Origin: Pycnococcus provasolii
Taxonomy: Eukaryota > Chlorophyta > Pseudoscourfieldiophyceae > Pseudoscourfieldiales > Pycnococcaceae
Assembly (NCBI GenBank): GCA_938743325.2
Contig: OW568873.1
Location: 248,001-312,000, forward strand
DNA: 64,000 nucleotides
Direction: 5' to 3'
The position numbers were made by a program, and so were the translations under genes. Position 1 is the stretch's first letter; each line of letters starts with the position of its first letter. Shown piece by piece: positions 31,072 to 38,995 of this stretch. Under the pieces are notes generated by a model. The model was not told where the DNA came from and did no database searches. It saw only the letters and a program-made list of their open reading frames with translations.

Positions 31072-31914
31072 TCATCTCCTCCAAGTGTGGGCCTCGTGGG
31101 CCTTGCACAACCACTTGCCGTGGCAAAGTCTGAAAGATGTTTTGAAGGCACAGCCCTTTACAGGGCAAAGTGCGCGAACAAAATCAGCACTTTTTTGGCC
31201 TTTTCCATTAGGTCCGTCAGAGAAAGACAAAGCTTTCTTGTCTCTCTCTGCACACGCCTTAATGTTCGCAAGTACTGCACTGCGGTGCGGATAAGTTGTT
31301 GACCCAGCCACAAAGGTAACGTGCTCCGCCTCGCTGACTCTCATTGGCTTCAAAGGGCTTTCCATTTTCAAAATCTCAGCAGCCTCCTCCCGCCGCCTTT
31401 GCTGAAGCTCCTTCTTCACCTTCTTCTTTTCCGGAGTTGAAATTGGGGATACTTGAGCTGGACGTCCACGTCGCCTTTGTGTACTAGCATCCTCAGGATC
31501 ATGCGCACCGTCTGCCGGAGGATCATGCGCACCGTCTGCCGGAGGTTCAAGCGCACCGTCTGCCGGAGGATCATGTGCATCGTCTGCCGGAGGTTCAAGC
31601 GATTCCGCTGCCGGAGGATCATGTGCATCGTCTGCCGGAGGTTCAAGCGCTTCCTTTGCAAGATCACCCCGCGTTTGAACTCCTCCACGTGCACGGCGCG
31701 TAGAGTGTGCCCGAGTCCTTGAAGCATCGTATTCTCCAACGCCACGACTTGAACCAGCTTGCGCGGTAAACAACGCGCGACTTGCAGCCGCAGATCGTCG
31801 TGTAGCTCCTCGCGATGTTGATGTCTGTGTGTTGTTCTCACGATTAAGTTGCAGCAATGTTGCTGCGACGTTCCCACTTGGACTAGCTAGTACGGCACGC
31901 TGCCTGGGTGCCAT
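31072..31914 (-). CDS. MULE-encoded DNA-binding protein lacking a transposase domain
   Basis: A 280-residue frame from the ATG at 31914, wholly inside the mobile element. The N-terminal half is Arg/Ser/Ala-rich. The middle has about six tandem copies of an eight-residue unit such as PPADGAHD. A basic region with RRRGRP (AT-hook-like) and Lys-rich stretches follows. The C-terminus carries a zinc module with CPVKGCAFKTSF and then CKAHEAH, the WRKY-GCM1/FLYWCH type that normally forms the N-terminal DNA-binding part of MULE transposases. The DDE core is missing. An acidic open stretch in the next frame after the stop (to about 31010) suggests a frameshifted tail. Likely a remnant or an accessory protein binding the element ends. 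Confidence 0.75.
   Translation of the reverse strand: MAPRQRAVLASPSGNVAATLLQLNRENNTQTSTSRGATRRSAAASRALFTAQAGSSRGVGEYDASRTRAHSTRRARGGVQTRGDLAKEALEPPADDAHDPPAAESLEPPADDAHDPPADGALEPPADGAHDPPADGAHDPEDASTQRRRGRPAQVSPISTPEKKKVKKELQQRRREEAAEILKMESPLKPMRVSEAEHVTFVAGSTTYPHRSAVLANIKACAERDKKALSFSDGPNGKGQKSADFVRALCPVKGCAFKTSFRLCHGKWLCKAHEAHTWRR
31489..31650 (-). repeat. 24-bp tandem repeat in the element gene
   Basis: About 6.5 copies of a 24-bp unit (tctgccggaggatcatg...) encode the eight-residue Pro-Ala-Asp-rich repeats. Confidence 0.9.
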
Positions 31915-31960
31915 GGGCTCGAAATGTTTTGGCGCGAGAAATGGACAAAAAGGTCCAAAA

Positions 31961-32122
31961 AACCGGACAACGACAGAATACAGTGGGTTGGGGTTAGGGT
32001 TAGGGTTAGAATTTCAGACCGGGGCGTACTGTAATTAGGATTTCTTTCCGGGGCGAACTAGGACGAAAACGGGGCGTACTGCAATTTCGATTTTCTGGCT
32101 CGGGGCGTACTGTATTTCTCCC
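31961..32122 (-). repeat. Second MULE right inverted repeat (162 bp)
   Basis: Exact reverse complement by eye of 30808-30969. Confidence 0.92.
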
Positions 32123-32131
32123 AAAGTTAAA
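32123..32131 (+). repeat. Target site duplication of the second MULE, right copy
   Basis: aaagttaaa follows the right inverted repeat and matches 30799-30807. Confidence 0.85.
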
Positions 32132-32172
32132 AAGTGAGTTTGGCTTCAAGAACGGGGTCGTGGGCGGTCCCT

Positions 32173-32191
32173 CCTAACCCTAACCCTAATC
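32173..32191 (-). repeat. Short telomere-like cluster
   Basis: Three CCTAAC-type units about 40 bp beyond the right target duplication of the second element. Confidence 0.75.
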
Positions 32192-32317
32192 CCATCGATC
32201 GATCATTCGTCGGGGTCATTATTGTAATAATTTGTAAACACGTCTTAAGAAGCAACTTCTTAAGGTTACCTAGGGTACCTTTTTTCCTGCGAGCTTGCCA
32301 ATACGCACCTGTAAGCT

Positions 32318-32520
32318 AGCTTGCCACTTGCGCCCACAGGCAAAGCCAGCGCACTCACGCCTACAGATGCCAACCACTCCGCCGGACGCAAGCCCGTCGT
32401 ACCTCTTGAGGGGCCAATACGTGCCACCACGCGAGCTTGCCACTTGCGCCCACAGGCAAAGCCAGCGCACTCACGCCTACAGATGCCAACCACTCCGCCG
32501 GACGCAAGCCCGTCGTACCT
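32318..32520. repeat. 87-bp direct repeat at the 3' end of the Ca2+-ATPase gene
   Basis: Bases 32318-32404 and 32434-32520 are identical by eye, with a 116-bp offset (not a multiple of three). The unit codes the last membrane helix of the ATPase. The copy nearer the gene body is in frame; the distal copy is out of frame. Confidence 0.9.
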
Positions 32521-35500
32521 GCGACCGTGCCTACCACACTCTCCACCAACAGAACCTGAAACGATACCGTCACCATCAAGACGCTCACAAAGTACCTGTT
32601 TTTCCAAAAGCCGTCAAACACATTCAGAGCGTCAGGACGCCTCGCGTTAATCTCGTTGAAGAGCTGCATGAACACGAACGTGTTGAAAACGAAGGTGTTC
32701 GCGTGCTTGCCGTGATCGCCTTTGAAAAGAACGAAATACATGTAACCAAGCACGGCGAGCTGGAAGATCGCCTGCACGACTATGTTGCACCACATGATTG
32801 GTGAGATGAGTGGTGCCGTGCGACCGTACGGCTTGCGATGCATCAGCTCCTCGCGTGGAGGCTCCGTCGCGAGCGCCAGTGCTCCTAGCGTGTCCATGAT
32901 GAGGTTCACCCAAAGTAGCTGCACGGCATTCAAAGGAACCTCGCCGATTGCCACCGCCGCAACGAAGTTTAGCGTCAGCGCGACGATGTTCACCGTAAGC
33001 TGGAACTGCACAAAATTTTGGATATTGCTGTACACAGATCGTCCCCAACGCACGATTGTGGATATGCTCGCAAAGTTGTCGTCAAGTACGACGATATCTG
33101 AGCACTTCTGCGCCACCTGCGTGCCCGCGATGCCCATCGACAGGCCGATGTCAGCCTCCTTGAGAGCGCGCGCGTCGTTCGTGCCGTCGCCTGTCACGCC
33201 CACCACCTCGCCAAGAGTGCGCAGCGTGTGCACGAGGTCGTACTTGTCCGACGGACTGGAGCGGGCGAGCACGCGTAGTCTCTCAAGCTTAGGACCGAAA
33301 CGAGCAATGCGCTGTGCATGAGACATCTCGCGGAACTCCTCCCCATCCACCGCCACCCCGACACCGCCGACGCCGTCGTCGTCGTCGTCACTGAGAATGT
33401 GGCACTCGCGTGCGATAGCCTCGGCAGTTGCCTTATTATCTCCAGTCACCATGCGAACGACGATGCCCGCACGCTGGCAACGTAGCACCGCCTCGGGAAC
33501 GCCAGGACGGCAAGGATCCTTAATGCCCACGAGCAGAAGAAGTGTGAGCCCCGAGTCAGGGAGATCGTCGTCTTCGCCAAATGAAGTTCCGACAGGACAT
33601 GGCGTGTACGCGACGCAGAGCGTGCGAAGTGTTCCCGCCGCCATGTCAGCAATCAAATTGACGAGATCCTCTCGACGCGTCTCCGTCAGCACGCTCACCG
33701 AGCCGTCGCAAAGCATCTCCTTGTCGCACATTCCCAAAATAATCTCGCTTGCACCCTTCCAGTGAACGCGCACGTCACCCGTCGCCTTGGAGCAAACTGC
33801 GGTCCCCGCACGCTTCTTCGTGCTGCTGAACGGATCTACCTTGATCTTCTCCACATTTTCGTTGGCACACTCGAAGCTCATGCCCAGCATTACGGTGCCA
33901 AAACGTAGAATAGCTCGTTCAGTTGGCTTGCCTGAAATCACAGGCTCCTCCTCCTCCTCCTCCTCCTCGTACGTCTTATCTCTCGACGAACAGATGCTCA
34001 CCGTTCCTTCAGCATTAGCAAATAGACCCTCGCTCACAAGTTCCAGGAGCTTGCTTGAGATGTTACAGCAGTCACATCGCCCGATATTCTCGTGAGGAGG
34101 CGGCACGTCAAGAATACACGCGCCGAGCATCGCTCGTGTCACCACCATCTGATTTGTCGTTAACGTGCCTGTCTTATCGGAGCAAATGGTTGTCGCGCTT
34201 CCCATAGTCTCGCAGGCTCTGAGGTGGCGCACAAGCGCCTGGTCTGCCATCATTTCTTTCAAGCTGTAAGCCAGGCTGAGCGTGACGGCAAGGGGAAGAC
34301 CCTCCGGTACGGCGACGACGACAATCGTCACCGCTACCGCCGCGGCACGCAAGATGCGAGCGAGGTCTTCGGGCACAAAGGCGCCACCGCGCGAAGCGAT
34401 GGCAACTGCACATCTTATGAGAAGAACAATAAATACTGCGATGCCGACGCCAACGCCGAGCTTGCCAATACCAGAAGCGAGGCTGCTCAGTCGATTCTGT
34501 AGTGGTGTTTCACTTCCAACATCCACGAAATTCTGCTCCACCTCCTTCTCCAATTGCGCGTACTCCTCTTCCGTAATCTCGCTTGCCTCCATCTTCCTCT
34601 TCAGCATTTCGAGCTGACCACCTGCGTCGTCGACGTCGATGCCACATGCCATGAGCCGTCCCCATTCCGTGTACGGACCGACGGCGGTAACGAGGTACGT
34701 CCCGTATCCATCGAGGACCTTCGTACCAGCAAGAAGGAAGCCTTCTCGGAATTTCTCCACAGCGTCCGATTCACCGGTCATGGAGGACTCATCCACGAGC
34801 AGGCTGCACGATGTGACAATAACACCGTCCGTGCAAATTTGGTCACCAGACGAGATGACGACGATATCTCCTACGACAAGATGGTACAGCGAGATGCTTT
34901 GTGGGACGGCATTTCGTATCACGTTGACAGAGATATCTTTATGCAAGGCATCCAGCTCGCGGAACTGCTTATCTTGATTCCAGTCTGTCACCGCAGTTGT
35001 CGCAACGACGATAATCACCGCGGCAAGAATGCCCACGCCATCATACCAGCCTGTCGCCCAACCTTCTGTGGAGATTTCAGAAATGAGAGCAAGAACAGCG
35101 CAGCCAAGCAGAACAAGCAGAGTCGCGTCGTGTAGCACATCGAACACGTACGACCACAGCGACTTTGGCGGGCATGATGGAATGGCGTTGCTTCCGAATG
35201 TGAGTCTACGACGCTTCAAGTCTTCGTCATTGTCGTCGTCAGCAGTGAGGCCTGCGCTCATGTCGAGTACCTGTAGCTTCGACGCTAATTCTTCGAGACC
35301 GCCAAGGTTTTCGAGACGACTGGCATTTGTGCACGTTATTGGCATTTGTGTCAGCTGTGCGAGTTCCTTTGGAGAGACTTCCTCGACAAACACCGCCCCC
35401 TGAGGAGGCGGTGCCCATCTCACTCTCCTCCTTGCTGTGAGTTTTGGTGCAGCAACGGAAGACGTTTCTTCATCATCCTCATCATCGGCAATAATAATGC

Positions 35501-35900
35501 CAACGCCAAGCTTCTTCTTCTTCTTCTTCTTCTTCTTCTTCTTCTTCTCGTCGTCGTCGTCCACCAAATCTTCTTCTTCTTCTTCAAAGCACTCATCTGG
35601 GAACTGGAATCTGCGAACGGCATTTGTGAGCAGCACGAGTTTGCGCCACCTCCTGATTCCTCGACTCGGATGACGCCGCCTTGGGGTAAGGCTTCGATTG
35701 GTTGATGATGACGACGCCCTGGAAATTGGCGAATTGATGACGACATCATCATCATCAACATCATCAGGAGGATTGTCGTCATCGTCGTCGTCGTCGTCGA
35801 GCAGCAGCGGGACAGAAATCTCATGAGGCTCATCTGGTGATGAAGCCTCAGATACATGATGCGAAATCGCAGCACAAACGGAAGAAGAAGAAGACGCCAT
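32361..35900 (-). CDS. P-type Ca2+-ATPase, plant ACA/PMCA (type IIB) class
   Basis: About 1,179 residues from the ATG at 35900 (upstream frame lacks ATG). The acidic, Ser-rich N-terminus contains a basic amphipathic stretch (RGIRRWRKLVLLTNAVRRFQFP) like the N-terminal calmodulin-binding autoinhibitory helix of plant ACA pumps. The motifs are complete: TGES (actuator, ~372), PEGLP in helix 4, CSDKTGTLT with the phosphorylated Asp (~577), and VTGDGTNDARALKEADIG (~905). They are followed by six helices ending LRPAEWLASVGVSALALPVGASGKLA. It exports Ca2+ from the cytosol using ATP. Poly-Lys/Asp/Glu runs interrupt the N-terminus. The last 20 or so residues arise from reading into an out-of-frame copy of an 87-bp duplication. 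Divergent from RPAC1, 183 bp apart. Confidence 0.93.
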   Translation of the reverse strand: MASSSSSVCAAISHHVSEASSPDEPHEISVPLLLDDDDDDDDNPPDDVDDDDVVINSPISRASSSSTNRSLTPRRRHPSRGIRRWRKLVLLTNAVRRFQFPDECFEEEEEDLVDDDDEKKKKKKKKKKKKLGVGIIIADDEDDEETSSVAAPKLTARRRVRWAPPPQGAVFVEEVSPKELAQLTQMPITCTNASRLENLGGLEELASKLQVLDMSAGLTADDDNDEDLKRRRLTFGSNAIPSCPPKSLWSYVFDVLHDATLLVLLGCAVLALISEISTEGWATGWYDGVGILAAVIIVVATTAVTDWNQDKQFRELDALHKDISVNVIRNAVPQSISLYHLVVGDIVVISSGDQICTDGVIVTSCSLLVDESSMTGESDAVEKFREGFLLAGTKVLDGYGTYLVTAVGPYTEWGRLMACGIDVDDAGGQLEMLKRKMEASEITEEEYAQLEKEVEQNFVDVGSETPLQNRLSSLASGIGKLGVGVGIAVFIVLLIRCAVAIASRGGAFVPEDLARILRAAAVAVTIVVVAVPEGLPLAVTLSLAYSLKEMMADQALVRHLRACETMGSATTICSDKTGTLTTNQMVVTRAMLGACILDVPPPHENIGRCDCCNISSKLLELVSEGLFANAEGTVSICSSRDKTYEEEEEEEEPVISGKPTERAILRFGTVMLGMSFECANENVEKIKVDPFSSTKKRAGTAVCSKATGDVRVHWKGASEIILGMCDKEMLCDGSVSVLTETRREDLVNLIADMAAGTLRTLCVAYTPCPVGTSFGEDDDLPDSGLTLLLLVGIKDPCRPGVPEAVLRCQRAGIVVRMVTGDNKATAEAIARECHILSDDDDDGVGGVGVAVDGEEFREMSHAQRIARFGPKLERLRVLARSSPSDKYDLVHTLRTLGEVVGVTGDGTNDARALKEADIGLSMGIAGTQVAQKCSDIVVLDDNFASISTIVRWGRSVYSNIQNFVQFQLTVNIVALTLNFVAAVAIGEVPLNAVQLLWVNLIMDTLGALALATEPPREELMHRKPYGRTAPLISPIMWCNIVVQAIFQLAVLGYMYFVLFKGDHGKHANTFVFNTFVFMQLFNEINARRPDALNVFDGFWKNRYFVSVLMVTVSFQVLLVESVVGTVAGTTGLRPAEWLASVGVSALALPVGASGKLAWWHVLAPQEVRRACVRRSGWHL

Positions 35901-36083
35901 GGATTCGATTGATGGCTTCGATGATCTGATGACGGATGGATCAGGAAAACCAAACCCCACAAAATGGGCAAGGGTAGGGGTTAGGGGTTAGGGGTTAAGG
36001 TTCGTTATTATCCCTGACCTGAAGTCGCCGCCGCCATTCCTCGAGTTTTTCTTCTGTACCTGTCGGCTGTCGTGAGCCTCACC
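35901..36083. promoter_or_regulatory. Bidirectional promoter interval with GGGGTTA repeats
   Basis: 183 bp between the divergent Ca2+-ATPase and RPAC1 start codons. Contains a telomere-like GGGGTTA array at about 35971-36000, 71-84 bp from each ATG. Confidence 0.55.
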
Positions 36084-37388
36084 ATGGGCTCTTCTCGTCG
36101 ACGTTCGGGCACAGCAGCTGCATCTGTGCCTGTGACAGCAGCTAAGCTTGACCCGTCCGCTGATGCTGATGCTGAGGTTATGATGGGTGGTGATGGGGCT
36201 GTGGATACTTCTCTCTCTTTGCAGGAGAGAAATAAGTACGTTCGTATCTCAGGAACTCTCGTGCAAAATACGTCGTCATCTCTAGGTGGTGAGTCTTTCT
36301 CTCCCGAGTTACTGTCCAGCACGCTATCGACGCGTGTCACGGCATCAGAACCGTCGGGGGATTCCCTGGAGTTCGAAATGGCGTCGCCGTACCTTGACCT
36401 TTCTCTGGCGAACGCACTAAGGAGAATCATGATCGCTGAAGTGCCCACAGTCGCCATTGAAAGTGTGCTCGTAAAAGATAACACGTCAGTCATACAAGAC
36501 GAAGTGCTCGCACACAGACTAGGACTCGTGCCAATCAAGTGCGACCCCGCATGGCTCGAGTGGAAAAGTAAAGATGAGACTGCCAGTGAAAAAAATACCA
36601 TCGTTTTCACGCTCGACGTCACGTGCTACGTGAACGAAGAAGGCGAAGTCGTCAACGAAAAAGTCAAGTCGTCGCATCTCAAGTGGCTTCCAGGAGGCTC
36701 AGACATGGGAAGGACGGGAGGCGTCGCGCCAGCAGATGGGACGCCAAACGACGGAACGCCGAACGTCGACAACGAATACACGAAATTCGAAACGAGCCAG
36801 CGAGATGTTCTAGCAGCGCGAGGGTGGGATGAAAATACGGACGGTGCGCCGAGACCAGTGCACGAGGATATCTTGCTTGTGAAGCTGAGGCCAAAACAGC
36901 GTATCCGACTGGAGGCACACTGCGTGAAGGGTGAGGGGTGTGATCATGCCAAGTTTTCTCCAGTCGCCACGTGCTGGTATCGCCTCTATCCGAGCCTGCG
37001 CATCAGCGAAAGCTCGCCTGTGACAGGCAAGGATGCCGACGCGCTCGTGGAGCAGGTGGAAGCGCTGTGTGGTACCAAAGATGATCAAGGTAATGATAAG
37101 CCGTGTGGCTATGTCAAGGTGGAAAATGGTGTCGCGACTGTCGCGGGCGACGTTCGCGACGACTTCAAGGCGCAAGAGCTGTGGCGTCAGCTTGGAAGCG
37201 ACGGAAGTGGGAGTCCGTTTGAAGGCAAGCTGTCCTTGCAAAAGGATAAACACCACTTTATCTTCACCGTCGAGACTGCTGGGCAACTCACCCCGCAGCG
37301 TATCGTGAAAGATGCGATTCACCTGCTCCGTGAGAAAGCTCGCAAGCTCGTAAGCAGTCTCGACGACCAAGCAATGGACACAGACTAA
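36084..37388 (+). CDS. RPAC1: RNA polymerase I/III shared subunit RPAC1 (AC40)
   Basis: A 434-residue alpha-like subunit, starting at the ATG at 36084 (an in-frame GTG lies four codons upstream). It is the RPB3 paralogue shared by RNA polymerases I and III and pairs with AC19 during assembly. The dimerisation domain is clear: LDLSLANALRRIMIAEVPTVAIESVLVKDNTSVIQDEVLAHRLGLVPIKCD, the alpha-motif of archaeal/eukaryotic D subunits. The insert domain and the RLYPSLRI segment follow. The C-terminal half ends in KLSLQKDKHHFIFTVETAGQLTPQRIVKDAIHLLREKA, the second half of the dimer interface. Length is slightly above yeast AC40 (335) because of an extended N-terminus of about 60 residues. Confidence 0.93.
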   Translation: MGSSRRRSGTAAASVPVTAAKLDPSADADAEVMMGGDGAVDTSLSLQERNKYVRISGTLVQNTSSSLGGESFSPELLSSTLSTRVTASEPSGDSLEFEMASPYLDLSLANALRRIMIAEVPTVAIESVLVKDNTSVIQDEVLAHRLGLVPIKCDPAWLEWKSKDETASEKNTIVFTLDVTCYVNEEGEVVNEKVKSSHLKWLPGGSDMGRTGGVAPADGTPNDGTPNVDNEYTKFETSQRDVLAARGWDENTDGAPRPVHEDILLVKLRPKQRIRLEAHCVKGEGCDHAKFSPVATCWYRLYPSLRISESSPVTGKDADALVEQVEALCGTKDDQGNDKPCGYVKVENGVATVAGDVRDDFKAQELWRQLGSDGSGSPFEGKLSLQKDKHHFIFTVETAGQLTPQRIVKDAIHLLREKARKLVSSLDDQAMDTD

Positions 37389-37599
37389 GATCGCTCATAC
37401 AGTAAATGATTTCGAAGGTTGTATCACTCTATCAGGGCGCTTTCGTTGGCGTAGTGAGAGCTCCGGTTGCGACTTGTTTTCGCTGTTGTCGTCGCCATCG
37501 CCACCAACCGTACCTCGCTTCACGCCAACCTCTGGTCAGGCACGTATTGTTTGAAGTAATTTCAACTTCAACGTATTTGCGAATGTTACAACTCGAATG

Positions 37600-38562
37600 T
37601 TACACCTCTGGCGTCTTGAAAGGACCGTGCACGCCGTCGGGAGGTGCCTGGCCGACGTCGTTGCGTCCCCAGCACGCAATGCCTCCGTCGCGTCGAAGCG
37701 CCAGCGAGTATTTGCCACCCGCGGCTATCGCGACAAAGTCACCCTCGACGCCGTCGGGAGGCGCCTGACCGTCTTCGTTCCAGCCCAAACACGCCACACT
37801 GCCGTTGCGTCGAAGCGCCACGGAAAAGTGCACACCCGCACTAATCGCGACAAAGTCGCCGTCGACGCCACCGGGAGGCGCTTGGCCTTCGTCGTTAGAG
37901 CCCCAGCACGCGACACTGCCGTTGCGTCGCAACGCGAGCGAGTGTGCGCTACCCGCGGCGATCGCGACAAAGTCACCCTCGACGCCGTCGGGAGGCGCTT
38001 GACCGTCGTCGTTAGAGCCCCAGCACTCGATACTGCCGTTGCGTCGCAACGCGAGCGAGTGATACCCACCTGCTGCGATCGCGACAAAGTCACCCTCGAC
38101 GCCGTCGGGAGGCGCCTGGCCGTCTTCGTTCCAGCCCCAGCACGCGACACTGCCGTTGCGTCGCAACGCGAGCGAGTGTGCGCCACCCGCGGCGATCGCG
38201 ACAAAGTCACCCTCGACGCCGTCGGGAGGTGCCTGGCCGTGATTGTTGCGTCCCCAGCACGCGAAACTGCCGTTGCGTCTCAACGCCAGCGAGTGCATTC
38301 CACACGCGGCGATCGCCATGAAGTCGCCGTCGACGCCGTCTGGAGGCGCCTGGCCATCGTTGTTCATTCCCCAGCACGCGACTCCCCCGTCGCATCGCAT
38401 CACCGCGGCGTGATAGTATCCCGCGTCGAGGCACGCACTTCGTCGCGTCGCTTGTATTCGTTCATGTTCTCGCACGAGTCGTCGTTCACGCTGCCACGGC
38501 ACCCACACGGTGCGCATCACCTTGTCCGCGATCGACTCCGATTCTTCTGTGTCGGACTCCAT
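37600..38562 (-). CDS. RCC1-like beta-propeller protein of seven 39-residue repeats
   Basis: 320 residues from the ATG at 38562. An 80-residue charged N-terminus is followed by seven tandem repeats of 39 residues with consensus AGG-H-SLALR-NG-VACWG-N--GQAPP-GV-GDFVAIA. This is an RCC1_2/BLIP-II-like propeller repeat. The underlying DNA repeats every 117 bp with high identity, so the array expanded recently or is homogenised. Canonical RCC1 repeats are longer, about 50 residues. The W-G and H-S-L-A-L core matches the family. There is no signal peptide or other domain; the ligand is unknown. Confidence 0.75.
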   Translation of the reverse strand: MESDTEESESIADKVMRTVWVPWQRERRLVREHERIQATRRSACLDAGYYHAAVMRCDGGVACWGMNNDGQAPPDGVDGDFMAIAACGMHSLALRRNGSFACWGRNNHGQAPPDGVEGDFVAIAAGGAHSLALRRNGSVACWGWNEDGQAPPDGVEGDFVAIAAGGYHSLALRRNGSIECWGSNDDGQAPPDGVEGDFVAIAAGSAHSLALRRNGSVACWGSNDEGQAPPGGVDGDFVAISAGVHFSVALRRNGSVACLGWNEDGQAPPDGVEGDFVAIAAGGKYSLALRRDGGIACWGRNDVGQAPPDGVHGPFKTPEV

Positions 38563-38704
38563 GCCGGACTCCGTGCGCTGGATCCAAGCTCCACGCGCCG
38601 ACAGAGGATGTGACAAAGGTAAAGTCCTATAGCAGGAGGGCCAAAGTCCAAACCAGAGGGCCAAACCAGAGGTCCAAACCGGCAAACCCCAAGCCAGGAT
38701 GCCA

Positions 38705-38737
38705 AACCCCTAAACCCAACCCCTAAACCCAACCCCG
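38705..38737 (-). repeat. Telomere-like CCCTAAACCCAAC repeat
   Basis: Three units of a seven- to thirteen-base CCTAAACCCAAC motif, 143 bp upstream of the RCC1-like gene and 259 bp upstream of the J-domain gene. Confidence 0.75.
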
Positions 38738-38995
38738 ACTAAGAGTCCGACTACAGGTGGGAACCGAGGGGACCCGTGGGGGGAAGGCCCAGGGCCCCGA
38801 ATGTTAACTCGAAAGTAAGGGCCGGGGTGTGGCTTCGAAGGGGGGCCCACCCATTTACCTGTCAAGCACGACAAGTTTTCCCCTTGAAGGCGCACGCCCC
38901 ATTCTATTCTTTCCCCATAAGAATTTCCCCCCGGGTCAAACCGAACCAGGTGGGGATTTATTCCCTTCACTTCTCAACGGACACTTGTCACTTCC

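Larger units (their letters stand above)
30808..32122 (-). mobile_element. Non-autonomous Mutator-like element with long perfect inverted repeats
   Basis: A 1,315-bp element with 162-bp inverted repeats (30808-30969 and 31961-32122), identical by eye, and a 9-bp target duplication. Both are Mutator-superfamily signatures. Each repeat contains cagtacgccccg three times plus a variant, and a CCCTAA tract. The only gene encodes a 280-residue DNA-binding protein with no DDE domain, so mobilisation would need a transposase in trans. The end sequences differ from those of the element at 9397-12430, so this is a separate family. Confidence 0.92.
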
